NCBI RefSeq assembly: GCF_019603315.1
Contig: NZ_CP080649.1
Location: 1 to 64,000 of the forward strand
DNA length: 64,000 bases
Direction: 5' to 3'
From: Ruficoccus sp. ZRK36
GTDB taxonomy: Bacteria; Verrucomicrobiota; Verrucomicrobiia; Opitutales; Cerasicoccaceae
The translations under genes were made by a program, and so were the position numbers. Position 1 is the stretch's first letter. The number at the start of each line of letters is the position of its first letter. The notes beneath the pieces are model-generated. The model had not been told where the DNA came from. It made no database searches and saw nothing but the letters and a program-made list of their open reading frames with translations. Positions 31,401-39,521 of this stretch are shown here, one piece after another.

Positions 31401-32142
31401 CCTCCAGCAGAATGTCACCCAGATGCTTCTCGTGAACATCGTTGCTGTAGCTGTGCATGAGCGCCACTGCAGCGGCGACACATCCGTCTTTGCGAGCGGC
31501 ACGTATCTGTGCGCGCAGCGCCTCTGAGTCCTCCAGCACATGCAGCACGGAGCCATCCTCGCGCAGCCGCTCGTCCACCTCGATCACACGATCATAGAGA
31601 GGACGCGGCTTCACGATGTTGAGGGCAAACAAATCCGGTCGTCGCTGATCACCGATCACAAGCAGGTCCTTAAAACCCGCCGTGACCAGAAACAGCGTGC
31701 GCGCCCCGCGACGCTCCAGCAGCGCATTTGTGCCCCGCGTCGTACCCAGGCGCAGGGCGATGGGCGGTAGCGGCTCGTCGCCCGGAGTACCCGTGAGGAC
31801 ACGCGCCCCAACAACCGGGGCCTCCTCCCCTGTCAGCAGCTCAACCAGTGTGCCGGGTGTGAGCCCATCCACTGGAGCCTCAAGCTCGACCATACCTTTG
31901 TCATGAAAAACCACGACACTCCCCTCGCTACCATCGCCAGCCAGCCGCAGGCGAAAGCCCCGCAGCACACCATCGGCCATCTGGGGAAGCGCTTCCAGAC
32001 GGAGGCTTTTACCCGCGACTTCCGACACCCGAGCCCGCAGGCAGCCACTGGACAGCACCTTGGTCCGGCAGGGGTTCCCTGCCGGGTCCAGGCCAATCAG
32101 GTCTGTAAACGTGCCGCCCGTGTCCGCTCCGATGTGCCACAT
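28480..32142 (-). CDS. Hydantoinase/5-oxoprolinase, fused HyuA-HyuB type
   Basis: ATP-dependent opening of 5-oxoproline or a hydantoin-like ring. The 1220-residue protein joins a HyuA-like ATPase half (WHIGADTGGTFTDLIG at the N-terminus, LRLGTTRGTNALLERRG, AFDMGGTSTDVSRYEG, AFGGAGGLHACPVAENLG) to a HyuB-like half. The latter starts about residue 700 (ALVRRELFTNRFRRVVEEMG) and includes VTNHPAYGGSHLPDVTVI and a C-terminal ETPGGGAFGERQ. This is the eukaryotic/OplAH-like fused arrangement. The frame extends to 32271, but that stretch is the cysN terminator, so I place the start at 32142 (32190 is an alternative). Substrate unproven. Confidence 0.9.
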   Translation of the reverse strand: MWHIGADTGGTFTDLIGLDPAGNPCRTKVLSSGCLRARVSEVAGKSLRLEALPQMADGVLRGFRLRLAGDGSEGSVVVFHDKGMVELEAPVDGLTPGTLVELLTGEEAPVVGARVLTGTPGDEPLPPIALRLGTTRGTNALLERRGARTLFLVTAGFKDLLVIGDQRRPDLFALNIVKPRPLYDRVIEVDERLREDGSVLHVLEDSEALRAQIRAARKDGCVAAAVALMHSYSNDVHEKHLGDILLEEGFETVSLSAELAPFIKLMPRAQTAVTDAYLGPVMQAYLDRVEAAVPTGRLHVMTSAGGLVGRAQFRPKDSLLSGPAGGVVGAAAAARQAGFSRIIAFDMGGTSTDVSRYEGEFSYRDVQRVGDSLIVAPALSIETVAAGGGSICGFDGKSLFVGPESAGAQPGPACYGAGGPLTLTDVNLLAGRLDPEHFGIPVDPEAAATRLDEIAAQTGSDRETLLKGYLDIANERMADAIRAISVREGYDPADYALVAFGGAGGLHACPVAENLGIRTVIFPQDAGLLSAYGLRNARMERICERQVLQPLDATEHELPSLISALETEGLRELEAEGIDPKGCERVRCEILLRLAGQESPLEISWAPGVDLVDVFGERYRQVFGYWQQSSKLEVVKVRVVVAAASSATDEETFSPGDSASDHARVLADETATLVVDPGWTLSRGDSGTVRLDLKTYHKTDTSEANALVRRELFTNRFRRVVEEMGMQLQRTAVSTNVKERLDYSCALLDAGGELIANAPHIPVHLGALGLCVRRVAETLDLKSGDVIVTNHPAYGGSHLPDVTVITPVYQDDGSLLGYVVSRAHHAEIGGKRPGSMPIDAENLAEEGVVIAPRYLLREGENRFDDLEQWLSNGPWPSRNPEQNLADIRAQVAANRRGAQTLLALAGEFGARVVTDQMEDLKAFSAQSLRRALEGKLTEQLHAEQWLDGGARIVVRVEEQKGEGVCIDFSGTSAVQANSLNATPAIVNSALIYVLRLLVDEDIPLNDGLLAGIDVRLPEDCMLNPVFPDNPAEAPAVMGGNVEVSQRLVDTLLLALGRVACSQGTMNNLVFGDEHRSYYETIGGGAGAGEGFAGAGGVHCHMTNTAITDPEILEHRYPVRLWRFGLRDGSGGVGRWGGGDGLVRELEFLEPLSVSLLTQRRASGPEGIEGGGSGQPGCQTLIHPDGSEETLGYAAQLDARPGQRLRIETPGGGAFGERQRK

Positions 32143-32218
32143 AGGTGTGCCAGTGAAGCGCACCGCCCGCCCCGGCGCAAGCGCGGGCATGGTTTCTTTT
32201 GCCAAATCCAGCCCCCCC

Positions 32219-32269
32219 AAAAAAAGAGAACCCCCGCCGGAGCTTGATGGATGCTCACTGGCGGGGGTC
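32219..32269 (-). terminator. Rho-independent terminator of the cys operon
   Basis: Minus strand: ACCCCCGCC, a 4-base interruption-containing inner stem (GAGC/GCTC), then GGCGGGGGT, followed by TCTC and seven T. It is about 47 nt downstream of the cysN stop. Its sequence is open in the oxoprolinase frame, which can mislead start prediction. Confidence 0.9.
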
Positions 32270-32315
32270 ATTGGTCCGGCATAAACAAACCAATATCTCG
32301 CTATAAAACGTATGC

Positions 32316-33590
<1,275 letters not shown>

Positions 33591-33665
33591 TTTCTAAAGT
33601 GTATTAAAGTTTAACTACGTTGTTTCGTTAACGGGTCCGGCTCTGAATCGCGTCCGGCTCATCAA

Positions 33666-34577
33666 TTAGAAGTAACCCTGTTTCTTGCGGTCCTCCATGG
33701 CGGTCTCGGAACGGCGGTCATCGGCGCGGCCTCCGCGCTCGGTCTGCCGGGCAGCGGCCACCTCCTCAATGATGTCGTCGAGGGTAGCGGCGCTGGACTC
33801 AACCGCACCCGTGCAGGTGGCGTCCCCGATGGTCCGGAAGCGCACGGTCTTCTTCTCCAGGGTCGGCTCCTCTTCGGGCAGGAGGTTGATAAAGTCCGTC
33901 TTGGCCAGAAGGGTTCCGTCGCGGACGAAGACCTCGCGCTCGTGGGCGAAGTAGAGGCTCGGCAGCGGGATGTCCTCCTGCTTGATGTACTGCCAGATGT
34001 CCATCTCGGTCCAGTTCGAGAGCGGGAAGACCCGGAAGTGCTCACCGTGGTGCTTGCGGCCGTTGAAGATATTCCAGAGCTCGGGGCGCTGGTTCTTCGG
34101 GTCCCACTGGCCGAACTCGTCGCGGTGCGAGAAGAAGCGCTCCTTGGCGCGTGCCTTTTCCTCGTCGCGGCGACCACCGCCGAGCGCGGCATCAAAGCCG
34201 TGCTCCTCGATGCCGTCGAGCAGGGTGACGGTCTGCAGGCCGTTACGGCTGGCCTTCGGGCCTTTTTCCTCGACTACGCGGCCCTTGTCGATGGACTCCT
34301 GCACGCTGGCCACGATCAGCTCGGCGCGGATGTCCTTAATAAACGCGTCGCGGTACTGCATCGTCTCGTCGAAGTTGTGCCCCGTGTCCACGTGCATAAG
34401 CGGGAAAGGCATGCGTGCGGGCCAGAAAGCCTTGCGGGCGAGCCAGGCCATGACGATGGAGTCCTTGCCCCCGGAAAAGAGCAGGACCGGCTTTTCGAAC
34501 TGAGCGGCGAACTCGCGCAAGACGTAGATCGACTCGGCTTCGAGCTGCTTGAGGTGGGTGACGCGGTAGTTATGCAT
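33666..34577 (-). CDS. cysD: Sulfate adenylyltransferase catalytic subunit CysD
   Basis: Makes adenylylsulfate (APS) from ATP and sulfate with CysN. The 303-residue PP-loop enzyme carries LFSGGKDSIVMAWLARKAF (about 33-51, SGGKDS loop), then FPLMHVDTGHNFDE and GGGRRDEEKARAKER. FRVFPLSNWTEMDIWQYI is followed by FRTIGDATCTGAVES. It ends with RKKQGYF, typical of the family. It sits between cysC and cysN. Confidence 0.97.
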   Translation of the reverse strand: MHNYRVTHLKQLEAESIYVLREFAAQFEKPVLLFSGGKDSIVMAWLARKAFWPARMPFPLMHVDTGHNFDETMQYRDAFIKDIRAELIVASVQESIDKGRVVEEKGPKASRNGLQTVTLLDGIEEHGFDAALGGGRRDEEKARAKERFFSHRDEFGQWDPKNQRPELWNIFNGRKHHGEHFRVFPLSNWTEMDIWQYIKQEDIPLPSLYFAHEREVFVRDGTLLAKTDFINLLPEEEPTLEKKTVRFRTIGDATCTGAVESSAATLDDIIEEVAAARQTERGGRADDRRSETAMEDRKKQGYF

Positions 34578-34648
34578 GGGAAAATTCGTTTAAAAGTTGT
34601 TGGGTGCGGTATAAATAAACGGTGAAAGCGATGGTACGGGAGCGGTTG

Positions 34649-34691
34649 AAACGAAAACGGATCGGGCACGCGTGCCTTTGTCTTTTCGTTT
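34649..34691. other. Stem-loop in the cysC-cysD spacer
   Basis: An outer 9-bp repeat, AAACGAAAA (34649-34657) and TTTTCGTTT (34683-34691), encloses the perfect palindrome GGCACGCGTGCC (34665-34676). A T-rich stretch follows the palindrome on the plus strand only. Within a minus-strand operon it could be a leader structure or processing site for cysDN mRNA. Confidence 0.45.
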
Positions 34692-34714
34692 GATCGCGAA
34701 CTGGCCCAGGCGGC

Positions 34715-35323
34715 TCAGCTCGCGATGCGCATACAGGCGTAGTCCATCAGGCGCTGCAGGCTCTGCTCGACAGACTCGGCCTCGGTGTCGATCAGCAGGT
34801 CCGGCGTGGTCGGCTCCTCAAAGCCCGAGTCTTTACCGGTGAACTGCTTGACCTGCCCGGCCTTGACCTTGGCATAGAGCCCCTTGGGGTCGCGCTCGGC
34901 GCAGGTCTCGAAAGACGCTTTGACGTAGATATCCGAAAAATCCTCAGCCCCGACAATGCCGCGGGCCAGTTCGCGCAGTTCCTCACGCGGCGTGATAAAC
35001 GAGGCAATCGTGATCACCCCCGAGTCGGCGTAAAGCTTCGCCACGTGGGCAATGCGGCGGATGTTCTCCAGCCGGTCCTCATCGCTGAAGCCGAGGTTGC
35101 TGTTCAGGCCGGTGCGGATGTTATCACCATCGAGCACCTGAGCGAACTTGCCCTGCGCGAAGAGCGCCTTTTCCAGGGCGATAGCCAGTGTGCTCTTACC
35201 CGAGCCGGAGAGGCCGTAAAGCCAGAACACATGTGAACGCTGCCCGAGCCGCTCCTCACGCTGCTGGCGTGAGAGCATCCGCTCGAATTGCGGGTAAAGA
35301 TGTTCTGAGGAGGTCTGGTTCAT
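34715..35323 (-). CDS. cysC: Adenylylsulfate kinase CysC
   Basis: Phosphorylates APS to PAPS. The 202-residue P-loop kinase has an N-terminal lead of about 30 residues, then VFWLYGLSGSGKST (Walker A GLSGSGKST, about 39-47). LDGDNIRTGLNSNLGFSDEDRLENIRRI is the APS-binding signature, followed by ASFITPREELRELAR and YVKASFETCAERDPKGLYAK. The start is the ATG at 35323; a TTG 21 nt upstream is less likely. It is the first gene of cysC-cysD-cysN, preceded by AT-rich DNA. Confidence 0.96.
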   Translation of the reverse strand: MNQTSSEHLYPQFERMLSRQQREERLGQRSHVFWLYGLSGSGKSTLAIALEKALFAQGKFAQVLDGDNIRTGLNSNLGFSDEDRLENIRRIAHVAKLYADSGVITIASFITPREELRELARGIVGAEDFSDIYVKASFETCAERDPKGLYAKVKAGQVKQFTGKDSGFEEPTTPDLLIDTEAESVEQSLQRLMDYACMRIAS

Positions 35324-35344
35324 TGCGGTATGCCAGACACTCAA

Positions 35345-35465
35345 TCCACCTTTTACCGAATGGCAAGAGATATTTTTAGTATTTTAGGTAATTTAGTATA
35401 GTTAATATAAAAATCTCCGAACATAAGCCATCTAAGCCATTGCTTATCAGTTCTTTAATAAACAT
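35345..35465 (-). promoter_or_regulatory. AT-rich upstream region of cysC
   Basis: This is markedly AT-richer than the flanking genes. On the minus strand a TATACT (complement of 35395-35400) could serve as a -10 about 70 nt before cysC, but no good -35 is found at 16-18 nt. It probably contains the cys promoter; the exact elements are uncertain. Confidence 0.35.
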
Positions 35466-35493
35466 AAAAAAGCCGCCCACGAATGGACGGCTC
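35466..35493 (-). terminator. Rho-independent terminator after the HAD gene
   Basis: Minus strand AGCCGTCCA-TTCG-TGGGCGGCT followed by TTTTT. The UUCG tetraloop and U-run are classical. It closes the minus-strand unit ending with the HAD hydrolase. Confidence 0.92.
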
Positions 35494-35537
35494 TCTGAAA
35501 AACATTTAAAACTCCTGAAGCGATCGAGCACTCAGAC

Positions 35538-36440
35538 TCAGAAGCACTCCAGCAGCTGCTCGAGCTCGGTAATGACCAGGTCGGGCTTCACACCCTTGCA
35601 GGACTCGTCGTCCTTGCGCAGGCGCAGGGAGCGCTTGTCCCCGGCGAAGAGCGCGGTCTTGAAGCCGAGCTTAGACGCGGGGGCGATGTCATTGCGCATG
35701 TCATTGCCGATGTAGAGCGTCTCCTTCGGGGCGATACCGTCCAGTGCCTGCAGACGCTCAGCTGCCACCTCAAAGAGCTTCGGTGAGGGCTTGGCGACGG
35801 TTTCCTGATAGGACCAGACGCAGAGGATCTCCTCGAAGCCGAGGTCATGCGGGGAGCCCTCCAGGAAGGCTTCGAAAAGCAGCGGCGTGTAGAACTGGGC
35901 GTTCGAGACGATGCCGAGGCTCTGCTTCTTGTCGAGCAGGCCCTCGATGGTTTCGAGTGCACCGGGCATGGGCGCGGCGGGATTCACACAGGCCTCATAG
36001 TGGACAGCGAGCGAGCGCAGGGCGGCACGGCTGGCGCGGCCACGGATCAACTCATAGGCCTCAAGCTGGCCGACGAGGTCCTCCCAGACACCGAGGATAT
36101 CCACCTCCGGGAAGTCCACACCCTGCTCGCGGCGGATGTCCTGCTCGGCACGGATCGTGTCGTGAAAGAGTTCTGCCACGGGTGTCTTCTGGTCGGTCAC
36201 CTGGAGGCCGGCTTCTTTCATGCAGGCGCGGATGATCTTCTCACGGCGGTCATCACGGCCCTCCTCGGCCAGCGAAATATCGCCTACGCCGGACTGAAAG
36301 AGAGTACCATACACATCGAACAACACGGCACGGATACCGGAGAGCTTCTTTACAGAGGGCTTTTGACCGGTGGATTCGGGCTCCATAGCCTCGAGAGCAT
36401 TTTCGCGGAAAATTTCCGGCAGGGGGGTCTTTACGGACAT
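35538..36440 (-). CDS. HAD-superfamily hydrolase
   Basis: Probable phosphatase of 300 residues. Motif I is AVLFDVYGTLF with nucleophile D42. The second Asp is replaced by Tyr (DVYGT), as seen in part of the haloacid-dehalogenase-like group. A helical cap (about 60-150) is followed by motif II GIVSNAQF, motif III lysine in ETVAKPSPKLFEVA and motif IV LYIGNDMRNDIAPA. It is the last gene before a strong terminator, downstream of a glycosyltransferase and gpgS on the same strand. A role dephosphorylating glucosyl-3-phosphoglycerate or its mannosyl derivative is a contextual guess only. Confidence 0.88.
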   Translation of the reverse strand: MSVKTPLPEIFRENALEAMEPESTGQKPSVKKLSGIRAVLFDVYGTLFQSGVGDISLAEEGRDDRREKIIRACMKEAGLQVTDQKTPVAELFHDTIRAEQDIRREQGVDFPEVDILGVWEDLVGQLEAYELIRGRASRAALRSLAVHYEACVNPAAPMPGALETIEGLLDKKQSLGIVSNAQFYTPLLFEAFLEGSPHDLGFEEILCVWSYQETVAKPSPKLFEVAAERLQALDGIAPKETLYIGNDMRNDIAPASKLGFKTALFAGDKRSLRLRKDDESCKGVKPDLVITELEQLLECF

Positions 36441-36653
36441 GGGGCGTGTTTATACCGGAATGGCTCAGGGATTGAAGCAAAAAACGCTGCGGGTCTTCCC
36501 CAGCTGCAATGATGGGTGCGCACACCTACCCCACGACACAGAAAACCACCCCAGTCCCAAAACGACGCACAGGAAGAACAGCCGCTGTGCCGCTAGCTCA
36601 TAAAAAACAAAAAATCATGGGCGCAGCCCATCAATGTCCTGTGCGGTCACGCA

Positions 36654-38090
36654 CTAGGTGCGCAGGAGGCAGAAACGGGCCGGGTCGAGAAAGGCGTCGA
36701 GCACCCGGGCCGGGTCGAGCGAATCCGTCGCCGCGGGCTCAGCGTCGATGAGCTGGCGGTAAATCCCCAGCAGGCGCTGCCCGTACTGCTCCAGATTGAA
36801 ATGCGCGGCAATGGCCTCGCGGTTGGCGACAGCCGTGGTGGCGTCCTGACGCTCAAGCGTGGGCGGGCGCACATCGTCCGCCGGATTGGTTAAGCTGCGC
36901 AAGTGGGCGATAGCCCGCTCCTGCAGGGCCTCGTCCAGCCGCCCGAACTCCACGCGGTCGCCCTTGATGGCGGCGGTCAGGGCGGCGTCGATCTCGACCT
37001 CGCCGCATGAGCGCCCGTAAGCGGAAAAACTTTTCTCCAGCGTCGGGGCCACTTTTGTCCGCAGCTCCCCTGCCCCGCCGATCCACGCCAGCGGCACGTC
37101 GAGCCGGTCATAGAGGCCGGATAGTTTCACGCCATGCTCGGAGAAGTCACCCGTGATGTCCGGCAGGTCACGCCCGCATAGCGTTTTACCAAAGAGGAAC
37201 GGCTCAAGGAATGCCATCCCGAAGCCCTCGCCCACGCTGGTCGTGATAATCGTCTCGGCGGCGGCCATCACCTCGGGGAAGGACAGGTCCACCGCCTGCG
37301 CCAGCTCGAACTTCGCGGGCAGCTGCTGCTCAGCGGCAAAGGCCATCCAGCGCTCGTACACCGGGCGGGCCGTCGGGTTGGCCGGGGCCAGCGTGGTGGC
37401 AAAGGTTTCGCCATCTCTTGCCAGCGCAGCCCAGAAAAGAAACTCGCCCATGTTTTTGCGGCGAATGGCGCGCGTCGGGTACAGAAACAGCCGCTCCATA
37501 CCGTCAATCTTCGGGGCCTCGCCCTCGGGTGTCGCCGGGACAGACACCGGGTTGGGGAGCAGGTGCAGGAACTCGGCGGGCATGCCAGCGCCACGCAGAA
37601 AAGATTCATCCCGGCGGTTGAGGACCGTGGTGTGCACACGCGGACCGTAGGGGTAGAGGTTTTTCCAGTCGGCAATCCCCTCCCCGATCAGCTCATAGTT
37701 GGCGGGGCGCCCATCCTCGGCGAAGTCGTGAATCTGCAGCAGGACCGGCGTCTGGCTTTTGACCAGCAGCGCCACCACATCGGCCATCACGGCGTTCTTG
37801 CCCAGCGAGTGGTTGTGAATGTGCCACAGGTCCGGCTCGCCCCCGAGCAGGCGCTTCGCCTCGGCCTTAATCTCGTGCAGCAGGTACTTCGGGTCCACGT
37901 ACTCGGACTCGGCGGTGGTGTATTGTAAACCTGATACGACACCGGCTTTTAAATCCGTGTCCCCCGTGTACGGCTCGCCGGAAATCGCGCACAGCTCCAC
38001 CCCATGCGGAGCCAGCGCCGCCGCCGCACTCTCAACGATCCGCGTCACCCCGCCGGGCTTTAGATGGTAATGGACGACAGCGACACGCAT
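36654..38090 (-). CDS. GT4-family glycosyltransferase
   Basis: GT-B fold transferase, 478 residues. The N-terminal nucleotide-acceptor half opens MRVAVVHYHLKPGGVTRIVESAA, the PGGV loop of GT4 enzymes. Then come DLWHIHNHSLGKN and PVLLQIHDFAEDG. The donor half has LFLYPTRAIRRKNMGEFL and the EX7E-type motif in SVGEGFGMAFLEPFLFGK (about 285-302). The C-terminal 130 residues are longer than a minimal GT4. It is 87 nt downstream of a small membrane gene and lies in the gpgS unit. It may build mannosylglucosylglycerate or a related polyglucosylated product; donor and acceptor are unproven. Confidence 0.85.
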   Translation of the reverse strand: MRVAVVHYHLKPGGVTRIVESAAAALAPHGVELCAISGEPYTGDTDLKAGVVSGLQYTTAESEYVDPKYLLHEIKAEAKRLLGGEPDLWHIHNHSLGKNAVMADVVALLVKSQTPVLLQIHDFAEDGRPANYELIGEGIADWKNLYPYGPRVHTTVLNRRDESFLRGAGMPAEFLHLLPNPVSVPATPEGEAPKIDGMERLFLYPTRAIRRKNMGEFLFWAALARDGETFATTLAPANPTARPVYERWMAFAAEQQLPAKFELAQAVDLSFPEVMAAAETIITTSVGEGFGMAFLEPFLFGKTLCGRDLPDITGDFSEHGVKLSGLYDRLDVPLAWIGGAGELRTKVAPTLEKSFSAYGRSCGEVEIDAALTAAIKGDRVEFGRLDEALQERAIAHLRSLTNPADDVRPPTLERQDATTAVANREAIAAHFNLEQYGQRLLGIYRQLIDAEPAATDSLDPARVLDAFLDPARFCLLRT

Positions 38091-38164
38091 GGGGGGGGAA
38101 ATATTTATCTGGTCACAGAGGAGGCACGGAGAACGCAGAGATGCAAAATCGAATATGAACTAAA

Positions 38165-38191
38165 ACCGCAAAGGACGCTAAGGGCGCGAAG
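38165..38191 (-). repeat. 27-nt purine-rich repeat, copy 1
   Basis: The plus strand reads ACCGCAAAG, GACGCTAAG, GGCGCGAAG, three 9-nt units of the form (A/G)(C/A)CGC(A/T/G)AAG. Close copies lie at 42131-42157 (same orientation) and 42191-42217 (inverted). It overlaps the 3' end of the small open frame at 38178. Confidence 0.8.
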
Positions 38192-38477
38192 CGTCTTTGA
38201 GACGCTCCACCTCGCGCTCTAAAATGGAAAGCCTCTTACCCAAGTGTTGAAGGATAATCAGGCTAATCCCGCTTAGTAGGAAGAAGATGATGTTCGCATA
38301 AGGAACCCAAGCCATGCTTTGAGGCACATAGGTGTGGCCAATAACATTCTCTTGAGCATCAAACACGACATACTCTTCGCCACGCCCACTCATAACCGGG
38401 CTTGAAATCAGGAGAAAGCCTGAGCACAGGAAAACTAAAACAAGAAACAAACGCAGAATCTTGAAAGACAGGCTCAT
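38178..38477 (-). CDS. Small two-span membrane protein (hypothetical)
   Basis: Candidate protein of 99 residues from ATG 38477. The first hydrophobic segment is LFLVLVFLCSGFLLISSPV (about 9-27). A polar loop (YVVFDAQENVIGHTYVPQ) precedes a second span, WVPYANIIFFLLSGISLIIL, and a charged helix, KRLSILEREVERLK. This periodicity looks genuine, but its last codons fall in the 27-nt repeat and upstream DNA is CACAGAG-type repeat. An in-frame N-terminal extension to 38531 encodes only that repeat. Not recognised as any family. It lies between gpgS and the GT4 gene; function unknown. Confidence 0.5.
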   Translation of the reverse strand: MSLSFKILRLFLVLVFLCSGFLLISSPVMSGRGEEYVVFDAQENVIGHTYVPQSMAWVPYANIIFFLLSGISLIILQHLGKRLSILEREVERLKDASRP

Positions 38478-38495
38478 GACTCTTTTATCCTCTGT

Positions 38496-38527
38496 GCTCT
38501 CTGTGCCTACTCTGTGCTCTCTGTGGC
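38496..38527. repeat. CACAGAG-type direct repeats
   Basis: The plus strand has CTCTGTGCTCTCTGTGCC, then CTCTGTGCTCTCTGTGGC, two near-identical units. A related degenerate stretch (CACAGAGGAGGCACGGAG) lies at about 38114-38131 in the opposite sense. With the latter it brackets the small membrane gene. Confidence 0.7.
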
Positions 38528-38540
38528 CCAATAAAAAAAC

Positions 38541-39521
38541 CTACCCGTCGTAGCCCATTTTTTCGCGGTACTCGGGGATGTCGATCATGGGCGGGCGCTC
38601 TTCCTCGACGATTTCGTGGCAGATCTGCTCGTACTGCTGGTCCTTGGCGATGAACTGGCGCAGGGTGTTGGTCATTTCGGGCAGATCGCCCTCCATGCCC
38701 ATCAGCTTGAGGCGACCGAGAAAGCTCTGGAGAATACCAAAGGACATTTTTCCGAGCGAAAGGGTCTCTTGGTTGCGGTGCACGCGCTGGTCCAGGTCGG
38801 TCTGGCCAAAGGCTTCGAGGCCCCACTGGCGGTACACGTCCATGATGTGCGAGGTCTCCACGCCGTAGCCGATGGGGAACGGCAGGCGCTCCAGCACCTC
38901 GCGGCGCACGGCGTACTCGCCGGAGAGCGGCTGCACAAGGCCGGTCAACTCCGGGAAGAAAAGCGAAAAGAGCGGGCGCACGAGAATCTCCGTCACGCGG
39001 CCACCACCGGAAGGGCGCACGCCCTGCGAGAAGGCCAGCGGGCGATCATAGAATGCCTTCACGTAGTGCATCTCGGGGCGGTAGAGCAGCGGCGCGACCA
39101 GCCCGTAGCAGAAGCGCGGGTGGATGTTTTTAATGTCCGCATCCACGTAGCAGATGATGTCACCCTTGAGCTGGTGAATGGCCTTCCAGAGGTTTTCCCC
39201 CTTGCCGCGCTTGTGGCCCTGCGAGGGCAGGATGTCCCCGGCGAAGTACGTATCCGCCCCGAAGGACGAGGCGACCTCAAGGGTCTTGTCCGTCGAGCCG
39301 GAGTCGATCACGGCGATCTCGTCGATCAGCGGGTAGCGCTCCATCAGCTCGGAGCGGAAGATCACGATCTCCTTACCGATGGTGGCTTCCTCGTTGAGCG
39401 TGGGGATGCACAGCGAGATCGTCAGCCCGGTTTTTTCCTTCTGCTTGAGAAGCTCAAGCTGATCGTAAAACTGGCTGTGGTGAAAGGTGTTGTGCTGAAT
39501 CCAGGACTCAAGCTTCGTCAT
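38541..39521 (-). CDS. gpgS: Glucosyl-3-phosphoglycerate synthase (GT81)
   Basis: Transfers glucose from an NDP-glucose to 3-phosphoglycerate, the first step to glucosylglycerate. The 326-residue GT-A enzyme has ISLCIPTLNEEATIGK (about 35-50), VIDSGSTDKTLEVA, the GKGENLWKAIH loop, and the metal-binding D127-A-D129 in CYVDADIKNIHPRF. PLSGEYAVRRE, GYGVETSHIMDVY and DLDQRVHRNQ are typical of GpgS. The start at 39521 has an AAAGGAA Shine-Dalgarno and overlaps the upstream M20-like gene by 14 nt, indicating translational coupling. Confidence 0.92.
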   Translation of the reverse strand: MTKLESWIQHNTFHHSQFYDQLELLKQKEKTGLTISLCIPTLNEEATIGKEIVIFRSELMERYPLIDEIAVIDSGSTDKTLEVASSFGADTYFAGDILPSQGHKRGKGENLWKAIHQLKGDIICYVDADIKNIHPRFCYGLVAPLLYRPEMHYVKAFYDRPLAFSQGVRPSGGGRVTEILVRPLFSLFFPELTGLVQPLSGEYAVRREVLERLPFPIGYGVETSHIMDVYRQWGLEAFGQTDLDQRVHRNQETLSLGKMSFGILQSFLGRLKLMGMEGDLPEMTNTLRQFIAKDQQYEQICHEIVEEERPPMIDIPEYREKMGYDG

